This document shows positions 50,540 through 59,847 of a stretch of DNA of 64,000 nt, one piece after another. Position 1 is the stretch's first letter. Each line of letters opens with the position of its first letter. A program made the position numbers and the translations under genes. Location: assembly GCA_900143635.1 (NCBI GenBank), contig FREY01000005.1:62001-126000 (forward strand). Direction: 5' to 3'. The notes beneath the pieces were generated by a model. That model made no database searches and was not told the origin of the DNA. It saw only the letters and a list, made by a program, of their open reading frames with translations. This DNA is from Rhodobacteraceae bacterium Alg231-04 (GTDB taxonomy: Bacteria > Pseudomonadota > Alphaproteobacteria > Rhodobacterales > Rhodobacteraceae).

Positions 50540-52309
50540 ATGGCAGAGATTTCTGGCGGCACAATCAGCAGACACGCAGCGTTGGCCGGGCTGGGGTCGG
50601 CCGCAGGGCTGGCCCTGTGGATGCTGAGCGAAAACCGGGGTCTGCTGATGCAGGTGCCGGGGCTGTTCCTTTTGGTGTTCAGCTTTACTGGCGTGTTTTC
50701 AGCAGTTTCACTGGCGCTGGCCGGACCTTTGCCGCTGCGACGCGCGCTGGGGGGCGGGCTGATCGTCGCCCTGCCGGTGAGCGGGCTTTTTTCACTGGCC
50801 GGTCAACGCTTTGCAGTGCCGACCCAGGCTCTGGATCAACCGGACCTTCTGGCGCTGGTCTTTCTGATGGCGTTTCTGGCGACCCCGTTTGTATTGGCTG
50901 CCCTGCGGCCGGGTCAGCGCTGGACTGACTATGCCACGCTGTTCGCAGCGGCCTGGGGGCTGACGATCCGCTATCTGATCGGCTTTGCCTTTGCGGCCGT
51001 TTTCTGGCTTCTGGCGTTTTTGTCCGATGCATTGCTGAGCCTGGTTCAGGTCGGGGTCATAGAGTGGATACTGGCGACGGAATGGCTTGTTTTTGCGATC
51101 ACCGGCGGGGTGTTCGGGCTGGCCTTGGCGGTGGCCTACGAGCTCAGAGCCGCCTTCCCTCCGAGTTTTGTGCTGCGTCTGTTGCGGCTGCTGACTGTGC
51201 CGGTTCTGGTGGTGGTCTCGGTGTTTCTGGCCGCCGTCCCGTTGCGGGGGCTGGGAGAGGTCTTTGGCGCGCTGTCCTCGGCGGGGACCCTGATGGCCGT
51301 GAGCCTCGCGGTGATCACATTGGTTTCGGCTGTGCTCGACCGGAACGACGCCGATATGCCGGCCAGCCCGCTGCTGCGGGCCTCTGCGCGCGCGTTGGCG
51401 GTGCTTTTGCCGCTGTTGACCGGACTTGCGGCCTGGGCGGTCGTGCTCAGGGTTCTGCAATATGGCTGGACGCCGGACCGTCTGCTGGCGGTCTGCACCA
51501 GCGGCTTTTTGTTTATCTGTAGTCTGCTTTACTGTCTGTGTGCGCTGCGGCGCGACTGGTCCGCGCGAATCCGCACTGCCAATACCGGGCTGGTCCTTGC
51601 GGCTGTCGTGCTCTGTGCGTCGTTGCTTAGCCCGCTGTTGGATGGCAACCGTATCGCCGCCCAAAGCCAGCTGCACCGTTACCTTGCGGCGCAGTCGGTG
51701 CCTGCTGAATTGCCTCTGTGGGAGATGCGCAGCACCTGGGGCACGGCCGGTCGGGCCGCGCTGACCCAATTGCAGGCAAGGGCTGATGCCGGTGACGCCG
51801 CTCTGGCGGACCACATGGCGGCTTTGGCGGATGCTGACAGCCGCTGGGCCTTTGAGCGCGCGCTGGAGCCGCAACGCATGCAGCAGAACATGCAGGATCT
51901 GGCCGCGGCCCTGCCTGTCCTGCCGGGGGGCAGGCGGCTTGTTGCAGCTGATTTCTCCGGGCTTGGTGAGGCCCAGCTTGCGGCGCTGCTGAGCGCCTGT
52001 CGGCGGCCCCTGCCGGGCGGCGCGCCCGGCTGTCTGATGGTTGAGGGTGATTTTCTGCCGACTGAGGGCCGTCAGGGCCTTGTTCTGCACCGTCAGGCTG
52101 GTTCAGAAGGGGGGCTGACTGCCAGCCACCTGATTCTGGCGGATGGCCAGGATGCGGCGATGCGCGGTGCCGCCGTTTTTGCTGCGGCCCGCAACAAATC
52201 TTTGCCCTTGTCGCTGATCCCTGAAATTCTGTCAGGCAGTTATAAGGTCGGACCGACGTCGATTCAGGCTCTGGCGGTCGGTCAAATCGAAATCTTGCCG
52301 TGGCCATGA
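50540..52309 (+). CDS. DUF4153 membrane protein
   Basis: The 589-residue protein has about eleven hydrophobic segments in the first 400 residues, including LMQVPGLFLLVFSFTGVFSA and VLRLLRLLTVPVLVVVSVFL, and a soluble C-terminal region of about 190 residues (ALTQLQARADAGDAALADHM). This fits DUF4153, whose role is unknown. GGGAG precedes the ATG. A terminator follows. Confidence 0.75.
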   Translation: MAEISGGTISRHAALAGLGSAAGLALWMLSENRGLLMQVPGLFLLVFSFTGVFSAVSLALAGPLPLRRALGGGLIVALPVSGLFSLAGQRFAVPTQALDQPDLLALVFLMAFLATPFVLAALRPGQRWTDYATLFAAAWGLTIRYLIGFAFAAVFWLLAFLSDALLSLVQVGVIEWILATEWLVFAITGGVFGLALAVAYELRAAFPPSFVLRLLRLLTVPVLVVVSVFLAAVPLRGLGEVFGALSSAGTLMAVSLAVITLVSAVLDRNDADMPASPLLRASARALAVLLPLLTGLAAWAVVLRVLQYGWTPDRLLAVCTSGFLFICSLLYCLCALRRDWSARIRTANTGLVLAAVVLCASLLSPLLDGNRIAAQSQLHRYLAAQSVPAELPLWEMRSTWGTAGRAALTQLQARADAGDAALADHMAALADADSRWAFERALEPQRMQQNMQDLAAALPVLPGGRRLVAADFSGLGEAQLAALLSACRRPLPGGAPGCLMVEGDFLPTEGRQGLVLHRQAGSEGGLTASHLILADGQDAAMRGAAVFAAARNKSLPLSLIPEILSGSYKVGPTSIQALAVGQIEILPWP

Positions 52310-52326
52310 CGCTAAGTGGGGTAATC

Positions 52327-52352
52327 TGCAGGTGAAAACCTGGATTTTTTTA
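52327..52352 (+). terminator. Terminator after the DUF4153 gene
   Basis: CAGGT-GAAA-ACCTG short stem followed by GATTTTTTT. Confidence 0.75.
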
Positions 52353-52416
52353 AATATTGGGCGTTTCTTAACACTCGCACGTCAAAGTCCAGCTTATAGG
52401 AAACGAGGGGCCAATC

Positions 52417-53004
52417 ATGCATGGTCTGATTAACAGGGCGATTCAATCATTCGTCTGTGCCACATACGGTGAGGCACGGTGGATTGAAGTCATGCATGAT
52501 GCAAACTTGGGTTTTTCCGAGTTCGAAGCGATGCTGGTCTATACGCCGGAGCAATCCGCCAAGCTGCTGGACTCTTTGCAGCGGGTTCTGGAACGTCCGC
52601 TGGACGAAATGCTCGAAGATATGGGCACCTTCCTTGTCTCCAATCCGGAAGTCGAGGCCCTGCGCCGCCTGTTGCGGTTTGGCGGCGTCACCTATGTTGA
52701 ATTCCTTCATTCACTGGACGACCTGCCGGATCGTGCCCGGCTTGCGGTGTCGGATCTGTATCTGCCGGGGCTGGAATTGCTGGATCATGGGCAGGGGAAA
52801 TTCAGCCTTTTGTGCCAGACCGGCCTGCCTGGCTACGGTAGTGTTATGATGGGAGTGTTGCGCGCAATGGCTGATGATTATGGGGATCTCGTCTTGCTGG
52901 AACACTGTGGTGACCGCGAGGATGCCGAGGTGATTTCAGTCACTCTGATTGAAACCGATTTTGCCGAGGGCCGGAGCTTTGACCTTGGGGCGGGTGCGGT
53001 ATGA
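52417..53004 (+). CDS. H-NOX-like (heme NO-binding domain) protein lacking the usual heme ligands
   Basis: The 195-residue protein has the HNOB fold markers MHGLINRAIQSFVCATYG, FGGVTYVEFLHSLDDLP and a helix with GVLRAMADDYGDLVLLE. In H-NOX proteins the proximal heme His follows the FL...LD.(L/V) stretch; here that place is Pro104, with the only nearby His at 98. The YxSxR propionate motif is replaced by LLCQTGLPG. Heme binding of the usual type is doubtful. It is coupled by ATGA overlap to an HNOBA-GGDEF cyclase and probably regulates it. Confidence 0.78.
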   Translation: MHGLINRAIQSFVCATYGEARWIEVMHDANLGFSEFEAMLVYTPEQSAKLLDSLQRVLERPLDEMLEDMGTFLVSNPEVEALRRLLRFGGVTYVEFLHSLDDLPDRARLAVSDLYLPGLELLDHGQGKFSLLCQTGLPGYGSVMMGVLRAMADDYGDLVLLEHCGDREDAEVISVTLIETDFAEGRSFDLGAGAV

Positions 53005-54056
53005 TCAATCAGGATCAGCTTGCCGGACTCGCGTCGCGCCTGTGCCCGATGTTTGTCATCCTTGATGCAGAAGGGGTGATCGAAGCCGCCGGACCAACCC
53101 TGGAAAAGCTGCGCCCCGACGCGCCGCTGCCGGGACGAAGTTTTTTTGAAGTCTTTCAGATGAACCGGCCGCGAAATATCGCCACGATGAGTGATCTGAA
53201 AAAGGTGCGCGCGCTCAAACTGCACCTGCAGTTTCGGGATCCGCCACAGACCGGACTGAAGGGTGTTTTTGCACCGCTGCCCGCTGGTAAGGCATTGGTG
53301 GATCTGTCTTTTGGCATCTCGATCCTTGATGCGGTGCGCGATTATGATCTGACCAGTGCGGATTTTTCGCCGACGGATCTGACGATCGAACTGCTCTATC
53401 TGGTGGAAGCAAAATCCGCCGCAATGGAGGCGTCACGCCAGTTGAACCTGCGCCTGCAAGGGGCCAAGATCGCGGCCGAGGAACAGGCCTTCACGGATAC
53501 GCTAACCGGGCTTAAGAATCGCCGGGCGATGGATCACATTCTGGACCGGTTGATAACCTCAGAGCGGCCGTTCTCGGTGATGCATGTGGATCTGGATTAC
53601 TTCAAGACAGTGAATGACACGCTGGGGCATGCCGCCGGTGATGCCGTCCTGCAGAAAGTTGCCGCTGTCATGGTGGCAGAAACGCGCAAGTCGGACACCG
53701 TCGCCCGGGTGGGCGGTGATGAATTTGTCCTGATTTTTGAGGGTCTGACCGATCGTCAGCGCTTGGAGAGCGTGGCTGGTCGCTTGATCAGCAGCCTGGA
53801 GGAGCCAATCCCCTACGGTGGACACATGTGCAATGTGTCAGCCAGTGTGGGCACCACGATCGGCAACCGCGCTAGTCGGCTGGATGCGGCAGAGCTTATT
53901 CATCAGGCGGATGTCGCGCTCTATGCTGCCAAACGGGCCGGCAAGGCCTGCCATCGCTTCTTCAAACCCGGAATGGAGGCCGAAAGCATCGCTGTTGCGA
54001 GCCAGCCTACAGAGGGTGAGGAAGCGCCGGATGCAGCGCGGCGGCGAACCGAGTAG
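53001..54056 (+). CDS. HNOBA-GGDEF diguanylate cyclase
   Basis: The 351-residue protein has an H-NOX-associated PAS-like domain (residues 10-135; PGRSFFEVFQMNRPRNI, SFGISILDAVRDYDLT), a linking helix (NLRLQGAKIAAEEQAFTD) and a GGDEF domain with ARVGGDEFVLIFEG and an intact inhibitory RKSD site. It should make c-di-GMP in the cytosol under control of the H-NOX-like partner encoded just upstream. The last 35 residues are a polar tail. Confidence 0.88.
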   Translation: MINQDQLAGLASRLCPMFVILDAEGVIEAAGPTLEKLRPDAPLPGRSFFEVFQMNRPRNIATMSDLKKVRALKLHLQFRDPPQTGLKGVFAPLPAGKALVDLSFGISILDAVRDYDLTSADFSPTDLTIELLYLVEAKSAAMEASRQLNLRLQGAKIAAEEQAFTDTLTGLKNRRAMDHILDRLITSERPFSVMHVDLDYFKTVNDTLGHAAGDAVLQKVAAVMVAETRKSDTVARVGGDEFVLIFEGLTDRQRLESVAGRLISSLEEPIPYGGHMCNVSASVGTTIGNRASRLDAAELIHQADVALYAAKRAGKACHRFFKPGMEAESIAVASQPTEGEEAPDAARRRTE

Positions 54057-54181
54057 CCACAGACTCAAATCCCAATCACCGCTCACCTGCCCCCTGAACG
54101 CCTGCGCGTTTGGGGTCTGATGCATGGCGTATAGCCGCCGTCGAAACGGGTTTGGTGATTTTCAGATGCTCAGGAAAATGG

Positions 54182-54253
54182 CATCCCGTAGGGGAATCGA
54201 ACCCCTCTTTCCAGGTTGAAAACCTGGCGTCCTAACCGATAGACGAACGGGAC
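54182..54253 (-). tRNA. tRNA-Glu (TTC), copy 1
   Basis: On the minus strand GTCCCGT pairs with ACGGGAT as acceptor stem, CCAGG-TTTTCAA-CCTGG forms the anticodon arm with TTC, and GAGGGGTTCGATTCCCCT forms most of the T arm. CCA is not encoded. Confidence 0.95.
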
Positions 54254-54271
54254 GCTCTTGGCGTGAGGCGG

Positions 54272-54300
54272 TATTTAAATAGTCCGGTGCCGGGGCGCAA
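54272..54300 (-). promoter_or_regulatory. Promoter of tRNA-Glu copy 1
   Basis: TTGCGC-N17-TAAATA on the minus strand, ending 18 nt before the tRNA. Confidence 0.6.
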
Positions 54301-54459
54301 GAGGCATTTGGAAAGAAAGCAAAGAAATCTTCACTTCAGGTCTACGTTATTGAAAACGCTAAATTTTACCGAAGGTTTTGCAGGGGTAGGGGCTGTGGAT
54401 CCATAGATCGCAACGACGCTGTGAAGCGTGACCAGATATGCCGATTTCTGAGAAAATGG

Positions 54460-54531
54460 CATCCCGTAGGGGAATCGAACCCCTCTTTCCAGGTTGAAAA
54501 CCTGGCGTCCTAACCGATAGACGAACGGGAC
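54460..54531 (-). tRNA. tRNA-Glu (TTC), copy 2
   Basis: Identical in the mature sequence to copy 1, 206 nt away, in the same direction. Confidence 0.95.
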
Positions 54532-54549
54532 GCTCTTAGCGTGAGCGGG

Positions 54550-54578
54550 TATCTAGTTTCTGATGCGGTTATCCGCAA
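54550..54578 (-). promoter_or_regulatory. Promoter of tRNA-Glu copy 2
   Basis: TTGCGG-N17-TAGATA on the minus strand, 18 nt before the tRNA. The two copies thus have similar but separate promoters. Confidence 0.6.
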
Positions 54579-54623
54579 GTCAAAAAATGCAGTTTGGCAA
54601 ATTTTCTTTTGCCGCCTTCAGGA

Positions 54624-56366
54624 TCAGGCAGGGGCGGCATCCTCAAGGCGCAATTGCGGGCTTTGACGCCCCCCCCATGTGTTCACTTCCAGCCGTCCGG
54701 CAAAGTGGAACCGGGCCCCCCCATGGTCCAGCAATCGCTGGCCAAGCGGGGTGTCGAAAGCGCCAAAACAAATCGCATCGATTCCGCCGCCCATACCATC
54801 TGACAGGGAAAGCTTCAGATGTGATTCTCTGACACGTTTGGCAAAGCGGACCTGCAGATCCGGAAACCCGTAGCGCGGTGCGGCGGCACCGGCACCAAAG
54901 GGACCGGCCTGTTCGATCTGCTCGATCAGGTCGACAGTGGCGGCGCCGGGCATCAGCACCCCGTCCACTTTCAGATCAGCCGGGCCCAGATCGCCCGCAC
55001 CCTGTTTCTCCAACAGTTCGGCCAGGCGCGCCATGGCCGGTTCCAGCTGGTCGCGCGCCACAGAAAGGCCCGCCGCCATCTTGTGACCGCCGCCCTTGAT
55101 CAGCAGACCGTCTGCCGCCAGCCGCTGGATCGAGGCGCCTAGGTCAATACCGGACACCGACCGGCCCGAGCCCTTTCCCTCGTCCCCGTCCAGCCCAATG
55201 ACAACTGCGGGCCGACCTGTGGCTTCCTTCAGGCGTGAGGCAACAATGCCGACGACACCTGGATGCCAGCCTTCGCCTGCGGCCCAGACCAGTGGCGCGT
55301 CAAAGCCACGTTCTTCGGCCTGTTCCATGGCCGCGGCACGCACGGCGTTTTCAATATCGCGGCGTTCGGTGTTCAGCTGGTCCAGCCGTTCGGCAATGGA
55401 GGCGGCTTCGGCCGGGTTGTCCGTCGACAAGAGCCGCGCGCCAAGGTCGGCCTTGCCGATGCGCCCGCCGGCATTCACCCGGGGCCCCAGCATAAAGCCG
55501 AGGTGATAGGTGGCGGGGGCCGAATCCATGCGGGAGACATCTGCAAGAGCCACCAAGCCGGGGCGCTGGCGTGCGCCCATGACTTTTAGGCCTTGCCGCA
55601 CCAGAGCGCGGTTGGCGCCAATCAGCGGCGCCACATCGGCCACGGTGGCCAGCGCCACCAGATCCAGCATGGCAATCAGATCGGGGCCGGTGCCCATGTC
55701 GCGTTCGCGCATCTGGCGGCGCGCTTCGACCAGCATCAAAAAGACCACGCCAGCCGCGCAGAAATAGCCCAGATCGCCGTCTTCGTCCTGGCGGTTGGGG
55801 TTCACCACCGCGACACAGTCCGGCAGGGTCTCGCTGCCCAGATGGTGGTCCAGGACCACCACATCGGCGCCTTTGGCGGCAGCGATCGGCCCGTGCGAAA
55901 GCGTGCCGCAATCGACGCAGATGATCAGATCATGATTGCGCGCCAGCCCGGCCATGGCTTCTTCATTGGGGCCATAGCCTTCGTCGATACGGTCCGGAAC
56001 ATAGAGCGTCGCCTGCAGCCCCATCTGCCGCAACCAGACCAGCAGCAGCGCCGCAGAGCTGCCGCCATCCACATCATAATCGGCAAAGACCGCGATGCGT
56101 TCGCGCCGCGTGACCGCGTCCAGAAAACGGCCTGCGGCGACCTCCATGTCCTTCATGCGGCGCGGATCGGGCAGCAGCTCTTTCAGCTGCGGGGTCAGGA
56201 AACCTGTGGCCTCATGGGCCGGAATGCCGCGCCGCGCCAAAACCTGGCAGACGGCGGCAGGAATGTCGCTTTGCTGCGCCATGGCATCGGCGGCGCGCTG
56301 CATATCCACGCCCGGTCCAATCCAGCGGCGGCCGGTCAGTGATTGCTCAACACCCAGAAAATCCAT
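54624..56366 (-). CDS. recJ: Single-stranded-DNA exonuclease RecJ
   Basis: RecJ is a 5'-3' ssDNA exonuclease of recombination and repair. The 580-residue protein shows the DHH-family motifs FADYDVDGGSSAALL, CVDCGTLSHGP and VVLDHHLGSETLP, then GPRVNAGGRIGKADLGARLL and KGGGHKMAAGLSV in the DHHA1 region. The ATG at 56366 is preferred to one 12 nt upstream. It is the last gene of the hom-glpX-recJ run. Confidence 0.93.
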   Translation of the reverse strand: MDFLGVEQSLTGRRWIGPGVDMQRAADAMAQQSDIPAAVCQVLARRGIPAHEATGFLTPQLKELLPDPRRMKDMEVAAGRFLDAVTRRERIAVFADYDVDGGSSAALLLVWLRQMGLQATLYVPDRIDEGYGPNEEAMAGLARNHDLIICVDCGTLSHGPIAAAKGADVVVLDHHLGSETLPDCVAVVNPNRQDEDGDLGYFCAAGVVFLMLVEARRQMRERDMGTGPDLIAMLDLVALATVADVAPLIGANRALVRQGLKVMGARQRPGLVALADVSRMDSAPATYHLGFMLGPRVNAGGRIGKADLGARLLSTDNPAEAASIAERLDQLNTERRDIENAVRAAAMEQAEERGFDAPLVWAAGEGWHPGVVGIVASRLKEATGRPAVVIGLDGDEGKGSGRSVSGIDLGASIQRLAADGLLIKGGGHKMAAGLSVARDQLEPAMARLAELLEKQGAGDLGPADLKVDGVLMPGAATVDLIEQIEQAGPFGAGAAAPRYGFPDLQVRFAKRVRESHLKLSLSDGMGGGIDAICFGAFDTPLGQRLLDHGGARFHFAGRLEVNTWGGRQSPQLRLEDAAPA

Positions 56367-56383
56367 GGCATCCCTCATATGCG

Positions 56384-56411
56384 AAGGCCGGGCCCAACGG
56401 GACCCGGCCTT
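56384..56411 (-). terminator. Hairpin between glpX and recJ
   Basis: AAGGCCGGG / CCCGGCCTT stem without a clear T tract; possibly a partial terminator or a processing site. Confidence 0.4.
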
Positions 56412-56450
56412 TGGTATCTGTCAGTCAGTTGCCCCAATGGGGCAGGCCGG

Positions 56451-57440
56451 TCACTTGTCGTGTGCGCTCAGCGGTGTGCGGTAGGTCATGCGACGGACCG
56501 AGCCGGATTTGGAACGCATCAGCAGGGTTGTGGTTTCAACCCAGCCCGGTGTGCGTTTGATCGCGGGCAGGAGGGTGCCGCCGGTGACGCCGGTGGCGGC
56601 AAAAATCACATCCTGTGTGACCATGTCGTCGCGCGAGTAAATGCGGTCGAGATCGGTGATGCCGGCCTTGGCGGCGCGGGCTTTTTCGTCAGCATTGCGG
56701 AACACCAGACGGCAGAAGATCTGGCCGCCCATGCATTTCAGCGCGGCTGCGGCCAGAACGCCTTCGGGTGCGCCACCCTGGCCCATATACATGTCGATGC
56801 CGGTGATTTCGGATTCGGCGCAGTGCATGACGCCGGCCACGTCACCATCGGTGATCAGGCGGATGGCAGCACCGGTTTCGCGCACTTCAGCGATCATTGC
56901 TTCGTGGCGCGGGCGCTCCAGAATGCAGACGGTGATATCGGCCGGGGTGCAGCCTTTGGCCTTGGCCAGTGCCTCAACCCGTTCGCGCGGGGACATGTCC
57001 AGCGACACGACGCCTTCTTCATAGCCCGGACCAATGGCCAGCTTGTCCATATAGGTATCGGGCGCGTGCAGCATCGAGCCGCGCGGGCCCATGGCGATCA
57101 CGGTCAGCGCGTTGGGCATGTCCTTGGCGGTCAGCGTGGTGCCTTCCAGCGGGTCCAGCGCGATGTCGACGCCGGGGCCGTTGCCGGTGCCGACTTCTTC
57201 GCCAATGTAGAGCATCGGCGCTTCGTCGCGTTCGCCTTCGCCGATGACAACAACGCCCTTGATGTCCAAGAGGTTCAGCTGCTCGCGCATGGCGTTCACA
57301 GCGGCCTGATCGGCGGCTTTTTCGTCACCGCGGCCAACCAGCGAAGCAGAGGCGAGCGCCGCCTGTTCTGCCACACGGGCCAGGCCCAGCGACAGCATAC
57401 GGTCGGAGAATGCGAGGTCTTCGGAGGTGTTGGTGGTCAT
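56451..57440 (-). CDS. glpX: Class II fructose-1,6-bisphosphatase
   Basis: GlpX hydrolyses fructose-1,6-bisphosphate in gluconeogenesis. The 329-residue protein has VVVIGEGERDEAPMLYIGE and DIALDPLEGTTL, the metal-binding signatures, and ILERPRHEAMI. AGGA about 9 nt before the ATG at 57440 supports this start over an upstream in-frame ATG at 57476. Confidence 0.92.
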   Translation of the reverse strand: MTTNTSEDLAFSDRMLSLGLARVAEQAALASASLVGRGDEKAADQAAVNAMREQLNLLDIKGVVVIGEGERDEAPMLYIGEEVGTGNGPGVDIALDPLEGTTLTAKDMPNALTVIAMGPRGSMLHAPDTYMDKLAIGPGYEEGVVSLDMSPRERVEALAKAKGCTPADITVCILERPRHEAMIAEVRETGAAIRLITDGDVAGVMHCAESEITGIDMYMGQGGAPEGVLAAAALKCMGGQIFCRLVFRNADEKARAAKAGITDLDRIYSRDDMVTQDVIFAATGVTGGTLLPAIKRTPGWVETTTLLMRSKSGSVRRMTYRTPLSAHDK

Positions 57441-57522
57441 GCTGGCGGATCCTGTCTTGATCAAAACGGGTTTCACCTCGCATACCTCGGCGCGGGCCGG
57501 GGCTGCAAGGTTTTAAAGGGCT

Positions 57523-58809
57523 TCAGAGTTCTTCGATGCGCAGTGCAACGGGTGCGCCGTCGACCACGTCGGTGGCTTCCAGCGCATGGAGTGCTGCGTC
57601 CAGGGTTGCGCGGGTGCATTTATGGGTCACGATCAGCACCGGCGCGGTGGGCTCGTCATGGCCATACTGGCGCATCCGGTCGATCGAGATACCCGCTTCG
57701 CCCAGAATGGCGGCCACTTTGGCCAGCGCGCCGGGTTTGTCCAGCAGGCTGAGACGCAAATAGAAGGGGGCGGGCAGACCGGTCTGGGCGGCGGGGGCTT
57801 CCTGCAGGGTTTCTGCAGGCTGGCCGAAGGTAGCGATACGCAACCCGCGCGCCAGATCGCAGACATCGCCCATCACCGCGCTGGCGGTCGGGCCTTCGCC
57901 TGCACCGGGGCCGCGCAGCACAACCTGTTCCACGGCGTCGGCCTCAATCACCACCATATTGGTGCCGCCTTCCAGCTGCCCCAGTGGAGAGTTCGCGGGC
58001 ACCAGACAGGGGGTCATGCGCTGTTCCAGCCCACGGGCGGTGCGCTGAGCAACGCCCAGCAGCTTGATGCGGTAGCCCATGTCGGCAGCGGCGCGGATGT
58101 CGTCCAGCTGAATGCGCTGGATGCCTTCCAGCTGCACATCGTCAAAGGCCGGTTTGGTGCCAAAGGCGATGGAAGACAGCAGCGCCAGTTTGTGGCCTGC
58201 GTCAATGCCGCCAACGTCCAGGTTCGGGTCGGCTTCCAGATAGCCCAGCTCGGCGCATTCGTCGAACAGCACGTTGTAGCCCTGACCTGTGGCCTCCATC
58301 CGGGTGAGGATGTAGTTGCAGGTGCCGTTCATCACACCCATGACGCGGGTAATCTCATTGCCTGCCAGACCTTCGGTCAGCGATTTGATCACCGGGATGC
58401 CACCGGCCACGGCGGCTTCAAACCGGATCACCCGGCCAGCGCCTTCGGCCTGTTCGGCCAGCGCCTGCCCGTGGATGGCCAGCAGCGCCTTGTTGGCGGT
58501 GACAACATCCTTGCCAGTTGCCAGCGCGGCCTCAATAGCGTCTTTGGCAGCGCCTTCGTGGCCGCCCATCAGCTCGACAAACACATCCACATCGTCGCGT
58601 TTGGACAGCGCCACCGGATCGGTTTCCCAGGCGTAATCCTTCAGCGAAACACCGCGATCCTTGGAGGCGTCGCGGGCCGAAACAGCCGTGATCACGACGG
58701 GGCGGCCGGTGCGGGCCTCCAGAAGTGCGGCCTGACGGCGGATGATCTTGACCACGCCGATGCCGACCGTGCCCAATCCTGCAATCCCGAGGCGAAGAGG
58801 CTGAGTCAT
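57523..58809 (-). CDS. hom: Homoserine dehydrogenase
   Basis: The enzyme reduces aspartate semialdehyde to homoserine for threonine and methionine synthesis. The 428-residue protein has LGIAGLGTVGIGVVKII (NAD loop), GKDVVTANKALLA, VMGVMNGTCNYILTRM and DAGHKLALLSSIAFG in the catalytic part, and a C-terminal ACT domain (LLDKPGALAKVAAILGEAGI) for feedback control by threonine. Confidence 0.93.
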   Translation of the reverse strand: MTQPLRLGIAGLGTVGIGVVKIIRRQAALLEARTGRPVVITAVSARDASKDRGVSLKDYAWETDPVALSKRDDVDVFVELMGGHEGAAKDAIEAALATGKDVVTANKALLAIHGQALAEQAEGAGRVIRFEAAVAGGIPVIKSLTEGLAGNEITRVMGVMNGTCNYILTRMEATGQGYNVLFDECAELGYLEADPNLDVGGIDAGHKLALLSSIAFGTKPAFDDVQLEGIQRIQLDDIRAAADMGYRIKLLGVAQRTARGLEQRMTPCLVPANSPLGQLEGGTNMVVIEADAVEQVVLRGPGAGEGPTASAVMGDVCDLARGLRIATFGQPAETLQEAPAAQTGLPAPFYLRLSLLDKPGALAKVAAILGEAGISIDRMRQYGHDEPTAPVLIVTHKCTRATLDAALHALEATDVVDGAPVALRIEEL

Positions 58810-58913
58810 GTCCAGAGGTTCCCTGCTTTAAATTGATCAGCCCCGCCTTAGCCGGCTGGGCGCAAGGGTGCAATGTCAGGCTGCACCAATTCCTTGCACC
58901 GGTGGCTGTTCGG

Positions 58914-59171
58914 TTAGTTAGTAGGCGTGTTCAGGGCTGCAGCGCGTGCCTGCAGCCGTGCGGCACGGGCATCCAGACTGGCCTGAGTTTCAGCCGCCTG
59001 AGCCTCGGGTGCGGGACGTGGCTCCAACAAACCATCCAGCGGCACCAGATCCGGATAGGGCGCACGGCGCAGATCCGGGGTGATGCCTTCCTCCAGTTCG
59101 GGCACATTTGTGCAGGCCGCCGTGGCAGCAAGAAACAGGAGGGCAGAGAATGTCAGCGGGCGCATCGGCAT
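58914..59171 (-). CDS. Small lipoprotein
   Basis: The 85-residue protein has a signal with lipobox LAATAAC, so the mature N-terminal Cys would be lipidated. The rest is Pro- and Ala-rich with a short predicted helix (TQASLDARAARLQARAAAL). No family recognised. Confidence 0.65.
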   Translation of the reverse strand: MPMRPLTFSALLFLAATAACTNVPELEEGITPDLRRAPYPDLVPLDGLLEPRPAPEAQAAETQASLDARAARLQARAAALNTPTN

Positions 59172-59259
59172 GTCCTTTGATCCTGCCCCTTGATGCCCCG
59201 CCAGACGCGGTGGTGCAAGCAGGGGTTTTTTCTGAACAAATGTTCAGTTACCCTAAGGT

Positions 59260-59847
59260 ATGGCACGTACCCAAGGTTCTCATTCCGGTATTACCGGCCC
59301 GCGCATCCGGCAGGCGGCCCTCAGGCTGTTTGCCCAACAGGGCTATGCGGCGGTCTCTATGCGCCAGATCGCCAAGGAGGTCGGGCTGCAGGCCGGGGCG
59401 CTGTATAATTACACGCCTGACAAGCAGAGCCTGTTGTTTGATCTGATGCAGGATCATATGGCCGGGCTGCTGTCGGCATGGGCGGCGCTGGACAAACCGG
59501 ACGACCCGCTGGCGCAGCTGCGGGCCTTTACCAGTTTTCACATTACCTACAATCTGGAGCGCGCCGACGCGGTTTTCATCGCCTATATGGAGCTGCGCAA
59601 CCTGACGCCCGAGAATTTCGCTGCCATTGAGTCCATGCGCCGCGAATATGAGGACGCGCTTGAAACCCTGCTGACGGCGGGTGTCGAGGCTGGGCAGGTC
59701 AGGGTGCCCGATACCCGGATCGCGGCCATGGCCGTCATTGCCATGCTGACCGGCGTCAACACATGGTACCGCGACGGTGGCCGGTTGTCGCTGGAGGAAG
59801 TGGAGACGATCTATTGGGACATGGTGCACAAAGCCGTGGCAGCCTGA
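59260..59847 (+). CDS. TetR-family regulator
   Basis: The 195-residue protein has a clear N-terminal helix-turn-helix (AALRLFAQQGYAAVSMRQIA, VGLQAGALYNYTPDKQSLLF) and an all-helical C-terminal domain (TSFHITYNLERADAVFIAYM) of the acyl-CoA-regulator type. Target unknown; the divergent lipoprotein gene or the GNAT gene downstream are candidates. Confidence 0.88.
   Translation: MARTQGSHSGITGPRIRQAALRLFAQQGYAAVSMRQIAKEVGLQAGALYNYTPDKQSLLFDLMQDHMAGLLSAWAALDKPDDPLAQLRAFTSFHITYNLERADAVFIAYMELRNLTPENFAAIESMRREYEDALETLLTAGVEAGQVRVPDTRIAAMAVIAMLTGVNTWYRDGGRLSLEEVETIYWDMVHKAVAA

Noticed and set aside
56343-57752. 469-codon plus-strand frame opposite glpX
   Set aside because: Shadow frame spanning two real genes and their spacer.
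57586-58836. 416-codon plus-strand frame opposite hom
   Set aside because: Shadow of a high-GC gene; it matches no fold and would need hom to be non-coding.
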